Of a stretch of 64,000 bases of DNA, positions 7,998 through 17,294 are shown piece after piece (the first letter of the stretch is position 1; the number at the start of each line of letters is the position of its first letter). The notes under the pieces are model-generated. The model had not been told where the DNA came from. It ran no database searches and worked only from the letters and a program-made list of their open reading frames with translations. The position numbers and the translations under genes were made by a program. The stretch spans positions 1,798,001-1,862,000 of the forward strand of contig OZ246890.1 of the NCBI GenBank assembly GCA_965231815.1. Direction: 5' to 3'. This stretch comes from JAPPFW01 sp965231815 (GTDB lineage: Bacteria > Actinomycetota > Acidimicrobiia > Spongiisociales > Spongiisociaceae).

Positions 7998-9224
7998 ATG
8001 CAAACATGCAGGCGCGAAGACCTGACCCGAGTGGTCGACCTCGCGAGAAAGGTTCTGGCCGATCTGGATCCCGACCAGGTTCCCGGCCGCCTGGCCGGAA
8101 TTGTCGCACAAACCAGACCTGCGCTAGTGATACCGATGCAAAATCGATTGATTAACGAGGTTGACGGTAACGAGTGGCTTCGCAGGCGGATCGCAGAGGA
8201 GTTCGACGGGGGGGTAGATGCGGAAGACCCGCTGGAAAGAGCGGCATATCTGTTTCTCCACCGGCCCGATGGTTGGTCGGATGACCTACGAGAGATATCC
8301 CAACGTTCACAGCTGGCGGAGCAAGCCACCCGCATCGAAGAGATGGCCAATTGCATCAACGACCTGAAGACGGAGCTGGAAGATTGGCGGAACCAAGCCA
8401 AGCGCAACCGGAAGCTGGCTAACGAGGCGGCTGCCGAGGCTGAGGCCAATCGTCGGGTGGCGGCCGCCCGGGCCGAAGCTCTCCGGCGTCAGGATGAGGG
8501 AAGTATCACGGCGCTGCGACGGGATAATAGGGTTCTCCGGGGAGACCTGGAAGCGTCGAGAACCGAGCAACTCGCGCTACGAGGTCGTCTGGATGAGGTC
8601 CGGGCTGAGCTTCAGCGAGAACGGCGAGCACCGCGATTGATCGATCGTCCGGCGGCGCCCAGTGCATGGGCGAGTTTGGATCTCGTCGACTCTGCGCGCT
8701 TCCTCGACGATATGGTGGAATCGTTTTCACCGGAGTCGTCCTTTAGCGAAACGACCGGGTCTGTTGAAGAACCGCTCGATCTCCCATCGGGGGTCTCCCC
8801 CGATGACCGCTCTGCGATCGAATGGCTGCTGACCATCGAACGTGATTTCGTGCTGCTGGTGGACGGCTACAACGTAGGCTATCACCTGGATAACTCACGG
8901 TTCAGCTCACCTGATATCCGCCGACGGCTGGAGAACGACATAGCCAGGTTCAAGAACCTCGCGCGGGGAAGGCCCCGGGTGGTTCTCGTTTATGACTCCG
9001 ATCAGACCGGTGTGACGACGCGCGATCCCGGGCCGTCAGGTATCGAGATTCGGTTTACACATACCGGCCATAGCGCCGACGACGAGATCCTGGCGGAGGC
9101 TGCGGACCTGGGTACGGCTGCGGTGGTGGTCTCGACCGATCGTCGGGTGCGGGAGGGTGCGGAGGAGTTCGGTTCTCTCGGGTTATGGAGTGAGTCCATG
9201 GCCGAGTGGATCCGCAACTCCTGA
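7998..9224 (+). CDS. Coiled-coil protein with C-terminal YacP-type NYN (PIN-like) nuclease domain
   Basis: A 408-residue protein. Residues about 105-215 are rich in A, E, R and K in heptad-like spacing and should form a long coiled coil. The C-terminal third (about 285-405) has FVLLVDGYNVGYHL, RPRVVLVYDSDQ, HTGHSADDEILAEAA and VVVSTDRRVREGAEEFG, the ordered acidic motifs of NYN/YacP domains, which are PIN-like ribonucleases acting on structured RNA. The N-terminal 100 residues are not recognised. The gene stands divergent to ilvB with its own start. Proteins with this N-terminal helical part and NYN domain are common in actinobacteria; the RNA target is unknown. Confidence 0.75.
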   Translation: MQTCRREDLTRVVDLARKVLADLDPDQVPGRLAGIVAQTRPALVIPMQNRLINEVDGNEWLRRRIAEEFDGGVDAEDPLERAAYLFLHRPDGWSDDLREISQRSQLAEQATRIEEMANCINDLKTELEDWRNQAKRNRKLANEAAAEAEANRRVAAARAEALRRQDEGSITALRRDNRVLRGDLEASRTEQLALRGRLDEVRAELQRERRAPRLIDRPAAPSAWASLDLVDSARFLDDMVESFSPESSFSETTGSVEEPLDLPSGVSPDDRSAIEWLLTIERDFVLLVDGYNVGYHLDNSRFSSPDIRRRLENDIARFKNLARGRPRVVLVYDSDQTGVTTRDPGPSGIEIRFTHTGHSADDEILAEAADLGTAAVVVSTDRRVREGAEEFGSLGLWSESMAEWIRNS

Positions 9225-9288
9225 ACGTCAGGACCCATTCCGGGTCACCAGGGCATATTCGGGTAGACGGGTAACGTCAGAGTGACTC

Positions 9289-9510
9289 TTACCCCCTAAA
9301 ATACCGGTCTAGAAGGTTGACGAGCAACGTGATGACAACGCTCACAATCACCATTGATGTGATGGGAACGAATACCGCCGACCGCTCTCCGACCCGGCGG
9401 ATATCACCCGGAAGGTTGCCGAACCACGACAGCAAACCGAATCGGGTCGCCAAACCGACCAGAATAGCCACCGCGCCCGCCAGGATAAGTAGGTTGCTCA
9501 GTTGCCTCAA
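9289..9510 (-). CDS. DUF2905 small membrane protein
   Basis: A 73-residue protein with two membrane segments: residues 5-25 (LLILAGAVAILVGLATRFG) and about 48-66 (PITSMVIVSVVITLLVNLL). Between them is GNLPGDIRRVGE, the LPGDI signature of DUF2905. The function of the family is unknown. It ends the minus-strand ilvD unit, 16 bases downstream of ilvD, so it may be co-transcribed with it. Confidence 0.82.
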   Translation of the reverse strand: MRQLSNLLILAGAVAILVGLATRFGLLSWFGNLPGDIRRVGERSAVFVPITSMVIVSVVITLLVNLLDRYFRG

Positions 9511-9526
9511 TGGATCCCCCTGATGT

Positions 9527-11209
9527 TCAGCCGTCTGTCACGCATCCCAAGCTGGCTGATGACACGGTTCGGACGTACTTGGCGAGGGTTCCTCTCGTAG
9601 CCTTCGACGGGGGCGCCGTCCAGGCTGATCGCCTTCCGGCGAGTTCGGCGTCCGGTACGTGGAGGGTGATGGTGCGGGCTGTGGCGTCGATCGAGATCCG
9701 GTCGCCCTGCTCTACCAGTGCCAGCGGGCCACCTTCCTGAGCTTCGGGGCTCACATGTCCCATGATGAATCCATGGGACCCGCCGGAGAACCGGCCATCC
9801 GTGATCAGGGCGACGTCTTGGCCCAGTCCGGCGCCCATGATGGCCGAGGTGGGGGTGAGCATCTCCGGCATTCCCGGACCACCTTTGGGGCCCTCGTAGC
9901 GGATCAGGATCACTGAGCCGGGGGTGATCTCGCCCCGCTCGAGTGCTTCCAGCATGTCCTCCTCGCTGTCGTAGGGCAGGGCGACGCCGCTGAAGGACAG
10001 ACCTTCCTTGCCGGTGATCTTGGCTACGGCGCCCTCGGGGGCGAGGTTCCCGCGGAGTATCTGGATGTGCCCTGAATCCTTGATCGGGCTATCCCAATCG
10101 GCGACCACCTGCTGACCCTCGGAGAGTGCAGGTAGGTCGGAAAGATTCTCGCGCAAGGTCCGTCCGGTGACGGTCATGCAGTCACCGTCAATGGCGCCCC
10201 GCTCCAGGAGCATGCGGAGCACCGCAGGCGTACCTCCCACCGTGTGAAGATCGGCCATTACATACTTCCCGGAGGGCTTGAGGTCGGCCAGGTAGGGAGT
10301 GCGGTCGCTGACAGCTTGGAAGTCCTCGATGTGTAGCTCCACACCGGCGGAGTGCGCCATGGCAATCAGGTGCAGGACCGCATTGGTGGAGCCGCCTAGG
10401 ACCATGGTGACCGTCATGGCGTTCTCGAAAGCGGCTCGGGTCATGATGTCGCTCGGCTTGATGTCCTCCTCCATTAGCCGCCGCACCGCCGCTCCGGCCG
10501 CCAGACATTCGGCTGCCTTGCCGTCATCGAGCGCAGGCGTGGAGGAACTGTAGGGAAGGGACATGCCCAGTGTCTCGATCGCTACCGCCATCGTGTTGGC
10601 GGTGTACATCCCTCCGCAAGCGCCGGCCCCCGGGCACGCATTGCGGACGATATCGAGGCGGTCCGCCTCGTCTAGTCGTCCGGCGATGTATTCACCGTAC
10701 GACTGGAAGGCCGAAACTATGTCGATCGGATTACCGTGACGGTCGGTTCCGGGCTGAATGGTTCCACCGTAGATCATCACCGACGGCCGGTTCAATCGGG
10801 ACATCGCCATCACCGCTCCGGGCATGTTCTTGTCACAGCCCGGAATGGAGATGTTGGCGTCATACCACTGGGCGCTCATTACCGTCTCGATCGAATCCGC
10901 GATCAGATCCCGTGACTGGAGCGAGTAGGACATGCCTTCGGTCCCCATCGACATGCCATCGGAGACCCCGATGGTATTGAAGCGCATGCCTACCAGCCCG
11001 GCCCGGGTAACCCCTTCCTTGACCAGGGAAGCCAGATGGTCGAGGTGCATGTTGCAGCTGTTCCCCTCGTACCACATGGAAGCGATTCCCACCTGGGCTT
11101 TGGACATGTCCTCCGTGGTGAGGCCGGATGCGTAAAGCATCGCTTGGGATCCGCCCTGCGATCTTTCCTGAGTTATACGTCTGCTGATGAGGTTGATGGG
11201 TTGTGGCAT
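9527..11209 (-). CDS. ilvD: Dihydroxy-acid dehydratase IlvD
   Basis: Fe-S enzyme that dehydrates 2,3-dihydroxy-isovalerate and -methylvalerate to the 2-oxo acids, the step after IlvC. Cluster ligands are visible in IPGCDKNMPG and ACPGAGACGGMYTANT, with further motifs VLGGSTNAVLHL, GNLAPEGAVAKI, YEGPKGGPGMPEML and ALITDGRFSGG. The 560 residues match the bacterial family. ATG at 11209 starts MPQPINLISRRI; the true homology begins within about 25 residues. A family B repeat (11219-11429) sits only ten bases upstream, so the promoter is either inside this repeat or beyond it. Confidence 0.95.
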   Translation of the reverse strand: MPQPINLISRRITQERSQGGSQAMLYASGLTTEDMSKAQVGIASMWYEGNSCNMHLDHLASLVKEGVTRAGLVGMRFNTIGVSDGMSMGTEGMSYSLQSRDLIADSIETVMSAQWYDANISIPGCDKNMPGAVMAMSRLNRPSVMIYGGTIQPGTDRHGNPIDIVSAFQSYGEYIAGRLDEADRLDIVRNACPGAGACGGMYTANTMAVAIETLGMSLPYSSSTPALDDGKAAECLAAGAAVRRLMEEDIKPSDIMTRAAFENAMTVTMVLGGSTNAVLHLIAMAHSAGVELHIEDFQAVSDRTPYLADLKPSGKYVMADLHTVGGTPAVLRMLLERGAIDGDCMTVTGRTLRENLSDLPALSEGQQVVADWDSPIKDSGHIQILRGNLAPEGAVAKITGKEGLSFSGVALPYDSEEDMLEALERGEITPGSVILIRYEGPKGGPGMPEMLTPTSAIMGAGLGQDVALITDGRFSGGSHGFIMGHVSPEAQEGGPLALVEQGDRISIDATARTITLHVPDAELAGRRSAWTAPPSKATRGTLAKYVRTVSSASLGCVTDG

Positions 11210-11218
11210 GCTCCGATC

Positions 11219-11429
11219 TTAGCCCCGATTATTCATGGATGGAGGTTTGGGGGATGAGTGGAGTAGAACCATATTCGCACCCTGACCAGGCAATACAGCT
11301 ATCGGAGTTCCCCATTCGGGTCCGGTGTAGAGATTCACCTGTCGGGTGAACGGCGGGTTTCTCCTGATACTCGGGTTGAACAGGCGCTACATGCCTCGGT
11401 GTGTGGGAAACCTGAATAATCAGGGCTAG
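11219..11429 (+). repeat. Family B mobile repeat, copy B1 (upstream of ilvD)
   Basis: 211 bp from TTAG to CTAG. Left end AGCCCCGATTATTCATGGAT and right end GAATAATCAGGGCTAG form terminal inverted repeats of about 16 bases. The core CCTGACCAGGCAATACAGC is shared with copies at 45090, 46440 and 55567. No open frame is conserved between copies. It replaces or separates the normal upstream region of ilvD. Confidence 0.88.
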
Positions 11430-11718
11430 AGCGTGCGGGGAATGGTCGGGACTGTCGCCCCGACCGTGTCGAGTAACGGCTCGGGAGAGTCTTCGGGCGG
11501 GCCGGAGTTCCCGACGGGTTACTCTGCTGGGGATGTGTACCGCACACCTGGATCGTTTTCGCTACTCCTGCCGGGGTTGTGGATGCGTGCCTATATGGTG
11601 ACGTCGGTGAGAGCCGGATTCCTCCTTCAGCCCGACGTTCCTCATCCCTCATCGATCCGTCTGAAGTCTGTAGTGCCCGGGGCTAGCCTTTCCTCTGACC
11701 TTTGAGCTTTGTGAGATT
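11430..11718. other. Non-coding stretch between repeat B1 and the helicase gene
   Basis: About 290 bases with no convincing gene. It holds one inverted repeat, GGTCGGG / CCCGACC (11444-11465), with no T-run. Nothing here clearly matches a -35/-10 pair, though the promoter of the helicase operon should lie in the last 100 bases. Confidence 0.5.
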
Positions 11719-14700
11719 GTGAAGGGAATGCGTGTGGTCGATATTCCCAAGTGCCCAAGATGTGACCACGAGATGGTCTTGCGTACGGCGCGGAAAGGCG
11801 CGAGGGCCGGGAGCCGGTTTTGGGGGTGTAGCACTTTCCCGCGGTGCAGAGGAACGCGGAAGTATATCGGCAATGGTCGCGCGCATCCCCGGCGTGGTGT
11901 GAAGGTTGGGGTCGCTGGTCCGACCTCAACCTCAGATCAATCTCGCGAGACGTTCGTCCGGCGTTGCGGTTCGGGGTGTCCTGTACATGTGGCTTCCGAG
12001 GGGTTGGCTAATTCGCTGCGGAAGGCTCGTGTGGATTGGTCAGACGGCACCACATCGACCTATCGGAAGCTGGGGTGGAGCGCTGAGTACGCGACGGCGG
12101 GGGCTTCTCTACGATCGATAGGCCTCAACGGTGTGGCTGCCTTGTCCAACTGCTGGTTGGCGAGCGACCGCGCCGGTAGTCTTCCGGATGAGGACTCTCT
12201 GCGCGTGCTGGGCGTGATGGGGAAACTCTTGCGCCGTGGCGTTGCGCCACCTCTACATCCTGAATCCGAACGGACATTGCTTAGTTCTGTCGGGCTAGAC
12301 GATCTTCTCATATCCGGCCCCCTGCCGGGCGACGTGTCTCCCACACTCCGATCCGCGCACCGTGTGGATCGAGCGGCATTCGACGCCATTCAAGGAGACC
12401 AGGTTGAGGTAGAGCGCGGCTTGGTCGAGTCTGCGGATGAGGAACGTCTGGTCAGTTGGATGATTGAGCATCACGCGTGGGCGGCACGCTGGCTGGTGCC
12501 GCAGGCCTCGTTCGACCGTTTACTACAGGCGGGAGGACATAGGAAAACGGGAAACCGTAGGTGCGACTTCCTCTGGGCGCCGCCCGGTGTTTCTCCAGTA
12601 GTGATCGAGGTAGACGGCGCTCAGCACGAACAGCAAGTGTTGGCTGATACAGAGAGGGACCGGCTCCTGCGGTCGATTGGTATTCGTACGATTCGTGTTC
12701 CTACTAGCGAGCTTCAGGATGGACACGGCCATGCCCTTGATCGGGTGTCGACCGTGGTTTCCCGTATCGGAGGACCAGCCACTAGACGGTATATGCCCGC
12801 CTCGGACACCGATGTGCGTCTGGTTTGGGGCGCGATCCAGGTCCATCGTTTCGTTCTGGGTTTGTGCGAGTCGCTACGACGGGGATTCCTACGCGGAGAT
12901 ACTTGGGTCGTCGAGGTCGAGGATCCCACGGGTACGGCTGTGGATCTGGTCGCCCCTTACTTGGAGACTCTTTACGCGCTTGATCGCCTCTGGGCTACCA
13001 GTTCGGTAGCGCCTGAGCGGGTCCTGCTCACTACGCCCACCGGACCGATCCTCTTGCAGCGCACATCCGAGGGTCGATATGAACGTACAACGGTCGGGAC
13101 GGAGGATCGGGCGAGAAGGCCGCAGGTGCGGATGCTTCTCCAATGCGACCTCACCTCTTGCCAGCCGATTCCTGACGCAGATGTCACACCGACGGTTGTG
13201 CTCAGATCCACCGGTGTGCCCTTTCTGATGTCCGACCCGGGGACAGTCGCTACTAGGCGAGATCGTGTCAGCCTGGAGGGCGAAGGGGTGCGGGACGCCA
13301 TGACGGCTCTCCTCCGGGCAGTGTTCGCCAAGCGCGACTTCCGTGAAGGACAGTACGAAGCGATCTGCGAGGTGATGGCGGGAAGGGACTGCGCCGTGCT
13401 TCTTCCGACCGGTGCCGGCAAGAGCCTCGTCTACCAGTTCGCCGGGCTGTTTCTTCCCGGCCGGTGTCTGGTGGTCGATCCCCTGGTAGCGCTCATCGAG
13501 GACCAAGTCGAAGGGCTACACCGCTACGGAATCGACCGTGTCGAGGGCATCACACACGACATAGTCAGCAGAGGTGACGCAAGTACAATAATGAAAGCGA
13601 TCGCAGAAGCTGACGTGTACTTCATGCTGGTCGCGCCTGAACGTCTGCAGATACCGGACTTTCGCGAGACGTTGCGGGAACTAGCGGCTGGGACACCGGT
13701 CAACCTAGCCGTTGTAGATGAAGCCCATTGCGTGTCCGAGTGGGGACATGACTATCGCCACTCGTATCTCAGCCTGGGCCGGGTCTTGCGTGTTTTGTGT
13801 GAGGACTCAGCCAAAGAGCCCCCACCGTTGCTTGCGCTCACGGGGACCGCCTCGCGGGCTGTGCTAAGAGATGTGCTGTTTCAGCTCGAGATTCGGCAGG
13901 TGTCGGACAACTCCATAGTACGACCTGAGACGTTCGACCGTCCTGAACTCAACTATCACGTAGTGTCCATCGACGTCAACTACCGTATGCCTCGGCTTCG
14001 TAGTGAATTACGGAGGCTACCGGCTCTCTTCGGGGAGCCTAGGTCCGCGTTCTTCGAGCCGGCGGGCAAGAACACCTTCCCCGGTCTGGTCTTTGTACCG
14101 ACCGTCAACGGCTTCCCTTCACTCGAGAAGATCACCAAACTGACGGAAGAGGTCATTCCCTCGGTCAGGATGTTCTCGGGTAAGGTGCCGCGGGGTTTCA
14201 ATCAGACGCGGTATAAGTCCGAGAAGCGGAGGAATGCCCGTCTATTCATGAACAACTCATCTGTAGCACTCGTGTCCACGAAAGCCTTCGGTATGGGCAT
14301 CGACAAACCGGACATTCGCTGGGTGGTGCACCACATGCTTCCCGGTTCTATCGAGTCCTACTACCAGGAGGTCGGACGAGCCGGCCGTAATGGAGACCCG
14401 GCGCATTGTGTGTTGATGATTAGCGAGTACGACCCGAGTCGTAACCGACAACTGCTGGCCGAGGACCGCTCTTTGGAGTCTGCACGTGAACGGCACGGCC
14501 GCATTCGGCGGTCTGAGCGTGACGATGTGACCACTGCCCTGTTTTTCCATCTATCCAATTTCGCAGGGATAGACACCGAAGTGTCCGTTCTCGTGGAGGT
14601 AGCGGCTGCGCTAGCGCCCGGGGCGGAACGCCGAAATATCGAGCTACCTTTCAAAGGGGATCGATCAAAGCGGGAACGAGCCCTTCACCGTCTCTCGATT

Positions 14701-15570
14701 CTGGGTGTGGTGAGCGACTATCTCGTCAGATTCAGAGCAGAGACCTTTGTAGTAACCGTTGCCGGAGTTAGGCCCGACACGGTCGGCGAAGCGTTGGAAG
14801 AGTTCGTCAGGCGTAGCCAGCCTGGACTGTTGACTGAGATCAAAGACCGCGTCGGACGGCACGACGACCTCATGACTGCAATCGAGGGCTGTGGGCGTGA
14901 ACTGATCAAGTTCGTATACCGCACCGTCGAGCAAACACGCCGCCGCTCCCTCAGAGAGATGTGGCTAGCCGCACACGCCGCCGCGCGGAGCAACAATCCC
15001 AACCGAGAGCTCCGCCGTCGAATACTCGACTACATGACCGAAGGTGATGTCACCCCTGTCATGCTCCGCCTGGCGGAAGAGTCCCATTTCAGGTTTTCCG
15101 ACTGGGTATCGGCGTGGGAATCAATGGAGGGCGACTCAGACGCCCGGGAGTGGCGAGCCGCGGCAGCCCGTCTGCTCGGCTCCTACCCAACTCATCCCGG
15201 CCTGCTGGTGTCGCGGGCCCTACCCGAAGTTCTGTTGGACGACGGTGACCCGAATGAGTTCGAGTCGAACCTGCGAGAAGCGTTTCAGTCGGCCAAGAGT
15301 GAGTATCAGGCAGACGAAGCAGACACTGTCGGCGCCGTCCGCCTGATTCTCGAACGCGTAATGGAGGAGCGCCCACTCTGGGGATCTGCCGTGGCCGGCG
15401 CGGCTTACTACGCCGGAGTGTCCGACGCAGACGATACCGACTCGTCGGCAACGACCCACACCTCGCGTGAGAGTTGGCCGATCGCGGCCTTCACTCTCGC
15501 CGAAGGCGTTGAGGTTGCTATCTCACTTACACGGGCAGTCCTGGACATCTATAGAGAGGACCGACAGTGA
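11719..15570 (+). CDS. RecQ-type helicase fused to a zinc ribbon and a nuclease-like domain
   Basis: A 1283-residue fusion. Residues 12-43 carry a topoisomerase-type zinc ribbon (C12, C15, C37, C43). Residues about 245-335 resemble a DUF559/Vsr-like PD-(D/E)xK nuclease: D283, then VVIEVDGAQH with E297 and D299, then ADTERDRLLRSIGIRTIRV. The helicase core follows: Walker A LLPTGAGKS (561-569), VVDEAHCVSEWGHDYRHSY (DEAH 667-670), ALTGTAS, and FGMGIDKPDIRWVVHH with YYQEVGRAGRNG, the RecQ arginine-finger motif. Between the two RecA lobes is an unusual insertion of about 80 residues, and about 350 C-terminal residues are not recognised. GTG at 11719 or ATG at 11728 may be the start. It overlaps the next gene by four bases. 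A role in defence or DNA repair is inference. Confidence 0.8.
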   Translation: MKGMRVVDIPKCPRCDHEMVLRTARKGARAGSRFWGCSTFPRCRGTRKYIGNGRAHPRRGVKVGVAGPTSTSDQSRETFVRRCGSGCPVHVASEGLANSLRKARVDWSDGTTSTYRKLGWSAEYATAGASLRSIGLNGVAALSNCWLASDRAGSLPDEDSLRVLGVMGKLLRRGVAPPLHPESERTLLSSVGLDDLLISGPLPGDVSPTLRSAHRVDRAAFDAIQGDQVEVERGLVESADEERLVSWMIEHHAWAARWLVPQASFDRLLQAGGHRKTGNRRCDFLWAPPGVSPVVIEVDGAQHEQQVLADTERDRLLRSIGIRTIRVPTSELQDGHGHALDRVSTVVSRIGGPATRRYMPASDTDVRLVWGAIQVHRFVLGLCESLRRGFLRGDTWVVEVEDPTGTAVDLVAPYLETLYALDRLWATSSVAPERVLLTTPTGPILLQRTSEGRYERTTVGTEDRARRPQVRMLLQCDLTSCQPIPDADVTPTVVLRSTGVPFLMSDPGTVATRRDRVSLEGEGVRDAMTALLRAVFAKRDFREGQYEAICEVMAGRDCAVLLPTGAGKSLVYQFAGLFLPGRCLVVDPLVALIEDQVEGLHRYGIDRVEGITHDIVSRGDASTIMKAIAEADVYFMLVAPERLQIPDFRETLRELAAGTPVNLAVVDEAHCVSEWGHDYRHSYLSLGRVLRVLCEDSAKEPPPLLALTGTASRAVLRDVLFQLEIRQVSDNSIVRPETFDRPELNYHVVSIDVNYRMPRLRSELRRLPALFGEPRSAFFEPAGKNTFPGLVFVPTVNGFPSLEKITKLTEEVIPSVRMFSGKVPRGFNQTRYKSEKRRNARLFMNNSSVALVSTKAFGMGIDKPDIRWVVHHMLPGSIESYYQEVGRAGRNGDPAHCVLMISEYDPSRNRQLLAEDRSLESARERHGRIRRSERDDVTTALFFHLSNFAGIDTEVSVLVEVAAALAPGAERRNIELPFKGDRSKRERALHRLSILGVVSDYLVRFRAETFVVTVAGVRPDTVGEALEEFVRRSQPGLLTEIKDRVGRHDDLMTAIEGCGRELIKFVYRTVEQTRRRSLREMWLAAHAAARSNNPNRELRRRILDYMTEGDVTPVMLRLAEESHFRFSDWVSAWESMEGDSDAREWRAAAARLLGSYPTHPGLLVSRALPEVLLDDGDPNEFESNLREAFQSAKSEYQADEADTVGAVRLILERVMEERPLWGSAVAGAAYYAGVSDADDTDSSATTHTSRESWPIAAFTLAEGVEVAISLTRAVLDIYREDRQ

Positions 15571-16142
15571 CCGATGGCAACATTGTCGAATTCGAAACCG
15601 TACACCGCCGCTTCGGGGAGGCCGTCGAAGCTCTCAAGCAGCTGTCCGAGCTGATGGGTGGGCTACGCCAGGCCGAAAAGGTGAAAGCGCGAACCGCGGC
15701 GACTATGTCCGACGCCTCCGATCGCCTTCGAGAAACGTCCGCAACCCTAGCGTCGTATTGCGAACTCTTGCGCTCGGCGTTGGCTTCAACGATTCAAGCC
15801 CTGCAGTCCGCCGAGAATCTAGCGACCGGGGCTGAGCTATCAGCGATCCGAACCGAGGTGGCCTCCAATAAGGCAGCCCTTGCGCACCTAGTCGAGGCCG
15901 AAGATTCTCGCAACGTCAAGCTTGCCGACTTGGCTAACCGACAGAACACGATCGCCGACACAGTCGAGACAATCCAGAATAGGATCGACGGAGCTCTCTC
16001 TCAGGCGCAACAATCTCGAGACAATGCCCTCTCCGAACTCACGGAAACCAAGAACCGACTCGAGATACTCGAAATCCGCCTCAGCGGACTACCGCCCAAA
16101 ATCCGCCGCAAGTACGACCTAGACAACCTTTCACCCTCCTAA
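15567..16142 (+). CDS. Coiled-coil protein of the helicase operon
   Basis: A 191-residue protein starting at GTG inside the helicase stop (GTGA overlap), so the two are translationally coupled. Almost the whole length looks helical: residues 10-175 show heptad-like runs such as AEKVKARTAATMSDASDRLR and ELTETKNRLEILEIRLSGL, with no glycine-rich turns or catalytic motifs. Such a protein may act as an oligomerising or clamp-like partner of the helicase. I do not recognise the family. Confidence 0.65.
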   Translation: MTDGNIVEFETVHRRFGEAVEALKQLSELMGGLRQAEKVKARTAATMSDASDRLRETSATLASYCELLRSALASTIQALQSAENLATGAELSAIRTEVASNKAALAHLVEAEDSRNVKLADLANRQNTIADTVETIQNRIDGALSQAQQSRDNALSELTETKNRLEILEIRLSGLPPKIRRKYDLDNLSPS

Positions 16143-16146
16143 CCCG

Positions 16147-16905
16147 ATGCTGATCGTCAGCGACGTTCATGCCGCCTTCGCCGAGTTGGCCGCGGTGGCA
16201 GGCCTGGGAGAGCCGCTGCTGGTTTTGGGTGATCTGCTCAACTTCGTCGACTACCGCACCGGCGCCGGCATTGTTGGCGACGTATACGGGCGCGATCATG
16301 TGACGGAGTTCATCCGGAATCGCAAGAAAGGTGATTGGGATGCAAACCGACGCTTGTGGCGGAGGACGACCGCCGGAAGGTCCGCGGAACTAGCGGCTCG
16401 AACCCGTGAGAGGGTGCTCGAGCAGTACGCAGCCGCTCGGCGTGCGCTGGACGGCGCCGACGCCTACGTAACGTTCGGGAACGTGGACTGGCCTGACGAG
16501 ATGAGGGCGTGCTTGTCGAACGTCGCCCGGATAGTCGACGGTGAGGTGGTCGAGATCGAGGGTTACTCGGTGGGTTTTGCGGGCGGCGGGGTACCGACAC
16601 CCGCCAACGCGCGGGGAGAGGTGTCACACGAGGCAATGGCCGAAAAGTTGGAGGGACTGGGTGCGGTCGACATACTCTGTACCCACGTAGCCCCTTCGAT
16701 TGCTCCCTTGCAGCGAGACGTCATCACCGGTGTTCTGGAGCGATCGTCAACGGCGGTACTGGAGTACCTGCTCGCCTACCAACCGTCTTTCCACTACTTC
16801 GGAGACGTACACCAACCACAGGCGAACATGTGGAGGGTGGGCAGGACGCTATGCCGCAACGTGGGGTATTTCCGCGCCACCGCCCGTCCGGTACGCCACG
16901 GCTAG
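16147..16905 (+). CDS. Calcineurin-like metallophosphoesterase
   Basis: A 252-residue protein with the ordered metal-binding motifs of the fold: SDVH at 5-8, LGDLLNF, FGNVDW, CTHVAPS and YFGDVHQPQ. These give a two-metal phosphoesterase acting on nucleotides, nucleic acids or phosphoproteins. The start ATG is four bases after the coiled-coil gene stop, so it is probably the third gene of the helicase operon. It could instead be a housekeeping gene that the accessory pair landed next to, since such single-domain phosphoesterases are common in actinobacteria. Its 3' end overlaps the converging IscA-like gene by four bases. Confidence 0.8.
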   Translation: MLIVSDVHAAFAELAAVAGLGEPLLVLGDLLNFVDYRTGAGIVGDVYGRDHVTEFIRNRKKGDWDANRRLWRRTTAGRSAELAARTRERVLEQYAAARRALDGADAYVTFGNVDWPDEMRACLSNVARIVDGEVVEIEGYSVGFAGGGVPTPANARGEVSHEAMAEKLEGLGAVDILCTHVAPSIAPLQRDVITGVLERSSTAVLEYLLAYQPSFHYFGDVHQPQANMWRVGRTLCRNVGYFRATARPVRHG

Positions 16906-17231
16906 CCGCAGCCGCAGCCACCCCCGCCGCCGGCCGGGTTCTGGTTTATCACGCTGAATCCTTCACCCTGAGCGGTCTGGACGAAGTCGATTTCCACGCC
17001 GCGGACCGTTTCCCGAGCGGTGTTGGCCACGGCTACCTTGACGCCGTGGGCCTCTTCCACCTCGTAGGCGTCGTCGACCTCGGGCAGGAAGGCCAGACCG
17101 TAGACGGTTCGGCAGCATCCCTGGCCGGCCGGATAGACGTGCAGGTAAGAGCGGTCGACTTCCCCATCGGCAATCTCCAATACTTTCTCGGCTGCGGTAG
17201 AAGACAACGCCACCAGCGCTCCGTTACCCAT
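16902..17231 (-). CDS. HesB/IscA-like Fe-S protein with glycine-cysteine tail
   Basis: A 109-residue A-type carrier or related protein: ALSSTAAEKVLEIA at the start, a YPAGQGCCRTVYGLAF segment in the middle and a GGGGGCGCG end. Conventional IscA/ErpA proteins have Cys-x(60-70)-Cys-Gly-Cys; here the last pair CGC is present, while the first cysteine is part of a CC pair, so the fold is clear but cluster binding may differ. ATG at 17231 is chosen because GGAAGGGA stands at Shine-Dalgarno distance; an upstream in-frame ATG (17285) lacks one. Divergent from the pyruvate-dehydrogenase remnant. Confidence 0.75.
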   Translation of the reverse strand: MGNGALVALSSTAAEKVLEIADGEVDRSYLHVYPAGQGCCRTVYGLAFLPEVDDAYEVEEAHGVKVAVANTARETVRGVEIDFVQTAQGEGFSVINQNPAGGGGGCGCG

Positions 17232-17294
17232 TTCTAATCCCTTCCTTGGCGGTCTCGACGATCCTAGGATATCTAAGCCGCCCATATTGACCCC

